Positions 56,101-64,000 of a DNA stretch of 64,000 nucleotides are shown here, in pieces; position 1 is the first letter of the stretch, and the number at the start of each line of letters is the position of its first letter. This stretch comes from Paragordius varius (Eukaryota > Nematomorpha): the NCBI GenBank assembly GCA_964247055.1, contig OZ176050.1:11036001-11100000 (forward strand). Direction: 5' to 3'. The notes under the pieces were generated by a model. That model did no database searches, was not told the origin of the DNA, and saw only the letters and a list, made by a program, of their open reading frames with translations. The translations under genes were made by a program, and so were the position numbers.

Positions 56101-57620
56101 CCCTGATTTTGAAGAATACTACCATATGAGACGTCAAATGGAAGCTGAGTCTGAAGGAAACATTGTAAATAAAGATCATATAAAGGTCAACACTCTGAAT
56201 GTTGCAACAACCAAAAAACCTTATAAAGCAACTCAACAATTAGCTCTGAATAAGGATACTGGTGTATCGAATGCGTTACCAATCAATAAACGACAATCAT
56301 TTCCAGCCAATTTGAGTTCATACAAAGGTGGAGTTGCCGATATTAAAGAGCCACCGCGTAAACCTGAGAAATCGGGTTTAAAACCATTGCATAAAACAAT
56401 AAGTTCAAGTTCACAAAACGTGAGTAAAATAGGAAAGCCGATAAGTAAGAAGCTTTCATTCCTGTATGATCGCAAGGCTTTACAAAAAAATGGGGATATT
56501 GTTTCGACAGACAAAATTGCAAACCTACCTACTACAGCTAATACTGCAGACAAAATAGCGGAAATGAACAAAAAGAAGCAAGAGCAGGAGGCCAGAAGAT
56601 TTAAAGCACTAATAGGACGATTTAGGCATAAATATACACGTGGCTCTATTGATGTTTGGTGGTTGTTTGATGATGGAGGTATAAATAAATCACTTATTTT
56701 TTTAAAATAATATTTTCGCTTTTTTAAATATTTTCTTATCGTTCAATATTATTAATATAATCAAACTTCTCGTTTAATTTGCAAATTATTATAAAATAAC
56801 AATATAGTATTCAGATAAATTTATTATATGATTACATTTATATTTAGGTTTAACCATATTACTTCCTTTTATCATGTCCCAAAGAAAATTATGGCAAAAC
56901 TGTGAAATGCGAGTGTTTGCCATTACTCAAGATAAACAGAATTTAGATTTAGTGCATCAAAAGTAAATTATATAATTTTAATCTTTACAGTTTTGCAACA
57001 ATGTTAACAAAATTCCGAATCGAATTTTCGCATCTTATAGTTTTACCAGATATCCATAAAACACCATATCCGACTAGGTAAATACTTAAATTATCCATTT
57101 ACTTGAAATGAGGTCCATTAAATAAATTTTATTGTATTAGCACTTCCAAATTTGAAGCTTTGGTTGAAAAGTTTAGAGTTGTGGATGAAAATGCCCCCAA
57201 TTACAAACCAGGCATGATTACTGACAACGAATATGAAGCCAATGATCGAAAATCCCAGAGACATATTCGATTAAATGAAATGCTTCTACAGCATTCATCT
57301 AATGCCAATATCATATTCATGTAAGTGAGATATTTCAAATGGGACAATAAAAGATTTATATAAACTTGAAATAAAGGACAATAAATTGGAATTCTATCTT
57401 TGAGTATAACTCGTTCCAATATTATCGAATTATCTTTTATGATTATGGTTACTTTTTTTATATTCCATCATCTATTTATAGAACATTACCAATTCCGCGA
57501 AAAGGTTCATGTCCTTCAGCATTGTACATGGCTTGGCTAGAAATTATGTGTAAAGATTTAAATCCCCCCATCTTTTTACTCCGGGGTAATCAGCAAAGCG
57601 TTTTAACATTTTATTCTTAA
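44184..57620 (+). CDS. SLC12 Na-(K)-Cl cotransporter (NKCC/NCC clade), 25 exons
   Basis: Electroneutral Na-coupled chloride carrier of the plasma membrane. Exons: 44184-44486, 44552-44650, 44746-44821, 47407-47502, 47711-47850, 48237-48353, 48959-49070, 49136-49260, 49682-49924, 50226-50333, 50447-50579, 50958-51059, 51172-51327, 51400-51499, 51969-52083, 53320-53451, 53556-53662, 53739-53935, 54448-54727, 54990-55162, 55230-56678, 56848-56962, 56991-57077, 57141-57320, 57482-57620. All phases agree: 1,627 aa plus TAA. Visible parts: SRFQI (SPAK/OSR1 docking, about residue 10), a [13 protein letters not shown] regulatory segment, a 12-helix core (about 125-600), [18 protein letters not shown] (Na site), then the cytosolic domain to SVLTFYS. 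Oddities: Asn for the K-site Tyr, a linker of about 665 residues, a 28-nt intron (56963-56990). The start is the first ATG before the docking motif. Confidence 0.93.
44822..47406 (+). other. Cotransporter intron 3 (2.6 kb)
   Basis: This is the longest intron of the gene, AT-rich, with a phase-1 GTATG donor and an ATATAG acceptor. A possible LINE tail relic lies on the minus strand at 46125-46316 (see its own entry). Open frames at 45750-46301 show no exon borders that fit the phase. Confidence 0.6.
46125..46316 (-). pseudogene. Possible LINE tail relic in an intron
   Basis: A 63-codon minus-strand frame contains [21 protein letters not shown] and NRKGRQPK (separate pieces). It resembles the RFxGHVxRM...NRRGRPxxRW tail of LINE polyproteins. 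It lies antisense in cotransporter intron 3. No other LINE part was seen next to it, so the call is tentative. Confidence 0.33.
48401..48686. mobile_element. MITE family B, copy 2 (cotransporter intron 6)
   Basis: Left end TATACCATTTACAATTCAAA, then the module TTCACCCTTGAACAA repeated three times. The right end is the complement, with two modules ending GAACTGTAAATGATATAT. The AT-rich core shares GAGTTATATTAGTTCGAA with the other copies (inverted). About 286 bp, non-coding. Confidence 0.82.
50705..50939. mobile_element. MITE family B, copy 3 (cotransporter intron 11)
   Basis: TACCATTTACAATTCAAA on the left, with two modules, and TTTGAACTGTAAATTGTATA on the right. The element fills most of the intron and ends 18 bp before the exon at 50958, so the polypyrimidine/branch region must be within or next to its terminal repeat. 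Confidence 0.8.
51691..51850. mobile_element. 160-bp MITE with about 43-bp inverted repeats (cotransporter intron 14)
   Basis: Arms 51691-51734 and 51808-51850 are complementary with about one mismatch and a one-base gap (terminus ACAGTATGCATTTTAATG; inner end CACACTATAGTTGG). A loop of about 70 bp separates them. No other copy was seen in the window. Confidence 0.75.
52231..52463. mobile_element. MITE family B, copy 4 (cotransporter intron 15)
   Basis: TATACAATTTACACTTCAAA on the left with a single module; the right end has AGGGTGAATTTGAATTGGTA and AGGGTGAATGATATGG. The core includes CTAATATAACTCATAATT as in copies 1-3. Module number differs between copies. Confidence 0.75.
52597..53300. 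repeat. Foldback element family 1, copy c (cotransporter intron 15)
   Basis: It matches copy b throughout (CATGAGATAGCTTATGACC, AAAAGATGGCGTTTTTC and their complements) but is shorter, about 700 bp, because inner arm sequence is missing. The right end GCACACAGA followed by TA repeats is 19 bp before the exon at 53320. Intron 15 therefore holds copy 4 of MITE B and this element almost back to back. Confidence 0.82.
55230..56678 (+). other. Giant exon encoding the cotransporter's disordered linker
   Basis: This 1,449-nt exon is ten or more times longer than most exons of the gene. It encodes residues of about 972-1454: Ser/Asn/Lys-rich low-complexity sequence with a polybasic run ([17 protein letters not shown], about 55996-56040) followed by an acidic, Ser-rich block ([18 protein letters not shown], about 56068-56120). 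It ends in the conserved [13 protein letters not shown]. In vertebrate NKCC1 the matching linker is only about 100 residues. The reading frame is open throughout, so the insertion is maintained as protein. Confidence 0.85.
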
Positions 57621-58149
57621 TACAAAACATGTCGTTTAGGGAAAATTTACCAACTTGTTTGCATCCATCTATTATTATGTTCACATATATGTATACACAA
57701 CAATTAAAAACCCTAGCTGCAATATATAAAACAATCACAATAATAAATGATTATTTATGCGTTTATTTTATCTTTTAAAGCCACGTGCTTAGTGATTTAA
57801 TAAAACTGTTTAACGCATTAATTTTTCGCATACCTCTTATATGGCGGTTGACTTCTAATTTTCTGGTTAGTCCATAATTCCCTCTTAACAAATTTAATCA
57901 TAGCTATAAAACGGCATAGCTCTAATTTTATCTTATATATTCACGCATGTAAACACATGTTTTTAATCGAGAGGGAAAGGTACGGTATACATACCCATCT
58001 CTTATCTATCTTTTTTTACCAAAAACATTAATTTTATACACTCTCCGAACATTTTAGAATATTTATATTAAATTCCTTAAATATCCTTAACATAATTCTC
58101 ATCACATCCTCCCATTCTTAGCACATTTTGGTGATGTTGAAAGCACGTA
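57621..58149. other. 3' flank of the cotransporter
   Basis: AT-rich DNA between the stop codon and the next LINE. No gene seen; the poly(A) signal could not be assigned with confidence. Confidence 0.4.
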
Positions 58150-60800
58150 CAGCATCCCTATCGGAACGTGGAATTTACGGGGTGCTTATAACAATAACAA
58201 ATTAGATTTAGTAGTTAACAAAATGACCAAGCATAAAATTGACATACTAGGAACAGAATCGCACATTCCCTCTACCGGTACTTTAGAATTTGTCAATCAT
58301 AAAATGTATTACTCTGTCCATAACTCGTTAAAATACAACGCTGCGATATAATTATGAATAAAAAGCTAGCTAATTTATCTGACATTTTTTATCCAATCAA
58401 TGAACATATAATTGCAATCCGCATACAAACAACCGCATTACAATCTTTCAAATTTACCCCTGCCTCCTCTTTCAGCGATGACTACAAAAAAATTTTACAG
58501 TAATCTCGACTTGGCGATTTCCCAAAAAAAAGATGTTATAATTATCTTAGGAGACTTCAATTCCATTAAAGCAAAAGATAGAACATTTCCTATGACGGGT
58601 AGCATGGGCTTGGGCATAAAAACGAGAGAAGAGATAGATTGATTGAATTCTGTGATAACCATCATTTCTTCGTCTCAAACACCTTTTTTAAACAACCTAC
58701 ACGACGTCTATATACATGGCGTTCCCTGTGTCAAGGATACCGTGATTCATATTAGGTATGGTTAAAATATAAAAGTTCATTTCATATGTCATGCCTACTA
58801 GGATTGGATTGCTAAGACCACAACCTATTTATCTCCAAACTCTGCATTTATTTACAACTTCCCAAAATATCCAAACTCACCAGAACAAGATTAGATTATG
58901 ATACAATCGACGACAAGTTTAGCACCGCTTTATCAAATCGTTTTGAGTGTTTTGATCATTCACAAAACTATCAAAATATAAATTTTTGGAACGCTATACA
59001 CAATGTGCAGAGATACAGCCAACGAATTAATACAGCCTTTCAAACATACTAAACATAATTGTCAACAAAAAGTCTTGAGATCGCAGAAAAACGTAGAGAA
59101 TCCAAAATCAAATGCAAATGGGATACAAACAACTAAACAGTAAATTACTATAGAGTGCAAGAGAGGAAAAAAATAATTATTACGACCAATTGTGCGAAAA
59201 GTTAGAAACAGACGCCAAAAATAACCGAAACCTTTTTCCATACAAATATCATTCCACGCAAAAGATTTTCTACAAGGGACCAATGAGAAACGACAACAAC
59301 TCAATCGTCACTGAAAAAGACGAAATCCGAAACTCGGGCTTAAACATATAAGTACTATACAACGTAAATAACCCCCAGATTATCAACGAACCTACTCAAG
59401 AGAAAGACCCAAAACGAGAGAAGAAGTTGAACACGCTATAAAACACTCTACGGCAAAAAGAGGGGCATAGAGACATCCCTACTGAAATAATAAAATATAT
59501 TCCAATCGATATACTCACCAAATTTTTCCAAAATATATTTGAGATAGAAACAATTCCTGAGGATTTGGTAAATCAATTATGATTCCTATTTTAAAAAAGG
59601 TAATCCAGAACTGTGCGACAACTATCGCACCATAGCGCTCATTCAGGTGTCTAAAGTTTTCCTAAAAATAATACAGGTTCGACTAAATATCATACTTGAC
59701 TCCGAGCTATCCACGATTCAGGCTGGTTTTCGAAATGGTAGAGGATGCCGAGATATGAAATGCAATACGAGGTGGATACTAGAGAAACATATCGAATTCA
59801 ACAAAGAACTGCTTATGTACTTTGTCGATTTTTCCAAGCATTTGATTCCATCCAACACAATAAGATAGGAACATCGTTAAAACAACTTGGAGAATCAACC
59901 CATCTAATCAACGTCATATATCAATTTACTTAAATTCCACGGAAGTAATATCTAAACCTCACGGTACTGATTCATGTAAGGTGCAAGTCGGCCTACGCCA
60001 AGGATGCGTTCTATCCCCAATTCTTTTTAACGCATACCTCGAATAGGTGTAAACCTACTAATCCGTTCATTACGCGGAGGACACTTATTCGTAGACATTA
60101 GACACATTATCGCAAGTTTTGAAAGTGTTAACAACTGAATGCAATAAATTCGGATTAAATATCAACTTTAAAAAAATAAAAGTTATGCAAATCAACCCGG
60201 CTCAAACAACTAATTCAATAATCCTAAACGGTATTCAGATTGAAACGGTAAACATTTAACGTATTTGGGCAGCATTATAAACAATGAAACAACTCTACTA
60301 CATAAAACGAAGAATTGCCATTGCAAAAGCAGCATTCAAATATAACATGATTTGGATGTCACATGACTTCAAAGTAAAAACCAAAATTAGATTAATCAGG
60401 GAAAAATTTTCCCCAGATTCCTTAATGGGGAAGGAAAGCTGAACACTGAAATATGACGAAAGACTAATAAATTCTTTTGATATTTGGGTTTTAAGAAAAC
60501 GTCTACAAATAAAATGGACAGACAAATAACGCCATTATTTTAAATAAAGTTAATCCGGAAATGTCACTAGGCAGCCTAATATCCTTTTTTGGCCACATTA
60601 TGAGATCTAGCTCACTTGAAAAGTCACTGATGCTGGGAAAAGTGAGTGGTGTTTGTAAATGAGGAAGAAAACAAACCTGTTGGATGGATAACATCCTCAA
60701 AGAAACCAACAAATCACTATCTGAAAAAGCTAGATCCGGGCAATGAATGGAGAAGTTATATTTTCAATGTTGCAGTTAGTCAAAATCGACCTTAGCAACA
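58150..60800 (+). mobile_element. Old RTE/BovB-like LINE, heavily decayed
   Basis: Blocks in several frames: IPIGTWNLRG (about 58158), KHKIDILGTES (about 58230), DVIIILGDFNS (about 58533), RLIEFCDNHHFFVSNTFF (about 58640), RRLYTWRSL (about 58705), IQAGFRNGRGC (about 59717), MYFVDFSKHLI (about 59815), VGLRQGCVLSPILFN (about 59990), ISFFGHIMRSSSLEKSL (about 60580) and a NEWRSYIFNVAVSQNR tail (about 60740). The order equals the 319-3621 LINE and the tail motif GHIMRSSSLEK is very similar to its GHVMRSNSLEK, so the family is close. Many stops and shifts: long dead. It lies about 530 bp downstream of the cotransporter. Confidence 0.8.
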
Positions 60801-62184
60801 ACAATTTGAAGTTGGTCTGATTTCCTTTAACATGTATAAAAACGGTCTGTAATAATTTCATAAAGGAGTGGTGTTTTATAGAGTCCATGGGCATACCAGT
60901 TTGTTAAAATCGGAAGGTTTCAGACAATTTAACATTTTTTACCTAAATTCCGAAGTATTGTAAACAAACTTAAGAATTTCGACTATTTAGTGATTAATGT
61001 GTGTTTGTTGCGATACTAGACATATTCAGAGGTAACATCCGTTTATGCTTATTACTCAATACATTGTATGCAGATAATATCATATAACAACAACCTGGAT
61101 CTAAGTAATTTATTTTATAGCATAATATCCGACTAAATTTAGATTTTTAAGCATAAAAGTTAAATCCATAAAAATAAGCCAAAAACATCCATTTTTAGAG
61201 GGGTTAAGCGTTAAATATATATGTAAAAAACATTGATCGTTGACTCAGAAAACAGTTATGTTTTACATTTGCTAGCTTGATGACCATACAACTAGGTACA
61301 GTTAATGAAATATTCATTAGTACCGCAGCTAATCTAGCTTAAAGACAAAATAAGAGATATTACACAATACCAACAATTAAAATAATCGTAAAAAACATCA
61401 AAAAATCAAATTTATAATTCAAAAGAAGATCTTTGAAAAATGCAACATTTCCAAACGCAACATTTATTTAAGGACAACTGAAATAATGATGCTCTTGGCC
61501 GAAAAAAAATGTTGTAATCTGGTTGAAAAATGTTTTTGACTGAAAAATAGAATAATCAGATTATTTTTACCATATATTCCACAAACTATGGCTTTAAACT
61601 GCGAAAAAGGTGTTCATAATGCAAAATATCACATATCTGATGTGCATTAAATGGAACCAAAACCCAATCAACGATTGATCTCGCTAAACTCAAAAAACTT
61701 ACTGCAAAAAACTAATTACCAAAAAAAACAATTACGTTCAACGATTAACATAAAAATCTTATATTATTTAATATAAAATGGAATAAAATTTATTGATTGT
61801 GCATACATCTTACGTCACATTGTAACCCTTGAAATGTTTTATATGGAATATATTTTTAGATAAATTTCGTGAGCATTGTCAATAATATATATTCAATATT
61901 TGGCTATGAAAATTTAAAAAAATAATTTATATTGCATGATAACAATAAGATTACAGCATGATATTGCAAAGTAATAATTAGATAGGCTTTCATAAAATCT
62001 AAAATTCACAATCATAATAATCAACAAATATGTATTAATAAAAGCGCGTATACCAATTTTATCAATTTAATTGTTTTAAATATTATAAAATTCCCAACAC
62101 AGCCCATTTGGGACTAACATTAAATTTATCATTATAAATGAACCCCAAAAATAACGTGGCATTAGTTTACGCGTTGAACACCCT
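60801..62184. other. AT-rich DNA with one small hairpin
   Basis: No gene seen. At 61437-61545 a hairpin carries the CAACATTT repeats of element D (AAAAATGCAACATTTCCAAA against AAAAAATGTTGT..GGTTGAAAAATG). Confidence 0.4.
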
Positions 62185-62185
62185 T

Positions 62186-64000
62186 TTATTTTTGGAGAAT
62201 AGTGGGATCGGATTTTAGTCTAACATATTCATTGAATCGTATTTTGGCATATGCAAAAAAATCAAACGTTTTATCACTGACTTGACTTTGTAAAAGGGCC
62301 CAAACACCCCAATACAAATGTGGTCCTAGGATGAAAGCATCTAATTGACGCATTAACAAATCCACACCGCATTTCATCTCATGCGAATCGAATTTGGAAT
62401 CATCGAAAAAAGTTTCAATATTCACATCATTAATTTTAGATAATGAAGTGGTCTTTTCGTTTGTAATATTTTTATTATCATTATTATTGGATTCTTCTTT
62501 ATGAGATGGAGGGTGTCTTTGATAAAAGTCCCAAGCTTTCCAGTAAAACGTTAACCAGAGACGTCGGAAAGCGCTACTGGGAAATAAATCGTAATTCACT
62601 GTTTCCAAACCTATGATAAAGATATTAATAGGAAAAAAAATTAGCTGGATACTATTTTTTATGTATTTTAAATTTATAAAACAATAAAACTGTTGCTCAT
62701 GGAAAAATAATTTAAATTAAAAAATAATTTATAAGATGTTCACGTTAAAAATATATTTATTGAATAAAATTGTTATTATGGAAAAAACAAAAATAATAAC
62801 TTATCTCATTCAGTTATCTAAAATGAACAGCTTTGTTGACGAATAAAATTATAGCTTTATAAATCTTTGTAAACGCTATAACACATAAATTATATCAACA
62901 AGAGCAAATCATTAAAAAATATTTGTAAAAAAATTTTTCACATGACGCATAAAATGTCATTATTTCAAACAATATTTGGCAAAATATAAAGATTAAAGTC
63001 GTCATGTTTACCACAAAATTCGCAAAAAAATTGAGCAATATCAAAGGCCTGAAAATTGAAATCTCCATACTCCAAATCGATAAATGTGACATCCTTATTG
63101 CAAGGATCAAACACTATATTGTCCAAGAGTAAATCATTGTGGCAAAAAACTATAGGCGATTTCAATGGAATAAATAGGGATTCTAAATAATCAATTTCTT
63201 TCCAGGGATCGATAGGGAGTTTGGACAATAGGTGTGATCTACGACAAAAAATAAAATTATTGCTACATTAGTTAAATCATGATAAAATATTGTTTATTAT
63301 AATCATAAAAAAATACAAACATTTAATTAAAGATTGGATTGATAAGTATTTATTACTTATCAAAGTTATTAACTTGCTTTTGGATCGAAATATCTGTTTT
63401 GACGGGAATATTGTTGTTGCTAGTAGGATTATTTGTGAAGAATGGTAAAATAAGTGAGGCCCATTTTTTGATAGTTGGAAAAAAACATGGTTCTTTGATA
63501 AAACTGTTTTTGATTTGGGAATTAAGCATATCCAAGCAAGCCATATCTTCCAAATGCTGGGATATTTTTCTTATGGTAGGTTTATTTATGCGAACAGTGG
63601 GAAGATAACTAGGATCTGGAAATGATGAATGCATTAAAGCCATTTGTTTGGCAATTAAAGGATAATAAGCTGGATTTTTAACATTTGAAGTATTTATAAT
63701 GATTCCCGGGGCATAATGATAACATAAGCCATTATCAAAAACACCATACAATTCTTTACCACATCCAATGCTCCACATAGCCACCAAATTTTCAATTTCT
63801 TTACGACGATCAATTATTACTTCAGTTTTATTACCAAAAAGCCGTATTAATACAACGTCAACATTGGATGTACCCTTTTCTAAATTATTTATTTCGCTTA
63901 ATGGTAGTAAAGATGCGCTATAAATTGTATTAGTAGTTCCTATAAATATAAAAATTAACATACCCTTATCAAACTGCTTTATAATGATATCTTCTTGTTT
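62186..64000 (-). CDS. ETNK: Ethanolamine kinase, 3' part
   Basis: Phosphorylates ethanolamine, the first step of the CDP-ethanolamine route to phosphatidylethanolamine, in the cytosol. Exons: 64000-63964 (continues outside), 63939-63357, 63238-63012, 62610-62186; phases 1, 2, 1 agree. It aligns with ETNK from the KQFDKGTTN segment: RLFGNKTEVIID, GVFDNGLCYHYAPG, HNDLLLDNIVFD (catalytic Brenner motif with Asp), FIDLEYGDFNFQAFDIAQFF (Mg-binding Asp), then YWGVWALLQS..FDFFAYAKIRFNEY. The first intron is 24 nt. An Asn/Ser/Lys-rich insertion of about 40 residues (ESNNNDNKNITNEKTT region) splits the last helical part. AATAAA overlaps the stop codon (62185-62190). The NKTE and NGLCYxxxxG motifs favour ethanolamine over choline kinase. 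Confidence 0.92.

Overview
This is nuclear DNA from an AT-rich invertebrate animal. The host genes are metazoan (an SLC12 cation-chloride cotransporter, an ethanolamine kinase, a neprilysin-like M13 peptidase). All are split by GT-AG introns, and the space between and inside them is packed with animal-type LINEs (RTE/BovB-like), mariner, hAT-like MITEs and long-inverted-repeat (foldback) elements. I cannot name the species. The proteins look fast-evolving, and several introns are only 22-28 nt long, which is very unusual for an animal; lineages with strongly shortened introns such as dicyemids, or other reduced parasites such as myxozoans, are only guesses.

Layout. 0-5 kb: a foldback element split by a young RTE LINE with a perfect 11-bp target duplication. 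5-11 kb: AT-rich DNA with a hAT-like MITE. 11.4-14.6 kb: an old LINE interrupted by an inverted-repeat element that itself carries a tRNA-derived SINE. 15-25.5 kb: foldback families plus two decayed mariners in opposite orientation. 23.5-29 kb (minus): exons of a divergent M13 peptidase. 29.2-30.6 kb: a tandem array of about 330-bp units. 31.3-33.7 kb (minus): an unrecognised gene (A). 33.7-43.2 kb: mostly AT-rich DNA with one 1.25-kb near-perfect palindrome and two small GC-rich islands. 43.26-44.01 kb (minus): an unrecognised secreted-protein gene (B) with four introns of 22, 22, 22 and 25 nt. 44.18-57.62 kb (plus): a complete 25-exon Na-(K)-Cl cotransporter, head to head with gene B. 58.1-60.8 kb: a third, badly decayed LINE. 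62.19-64.0 kb (minus): the 3' part of an ethanolamine kinase gene, running off the window.

The genes do not form a pathway. The strongest observations are (1) eight ultrashort introns spread over all five host genes, two of them fixed by homology to well-conserved proteins; (2) the cotransporter, which has an asparagine where NKCC/KCC proteins have the potassium-coordinating tyrosine, and a roughly 665-residue low-complexity insertion in its cytosolic domain; and (3) a set of related inverted-repeat elements whose ends lie within about 10-30 bp of exon borders.
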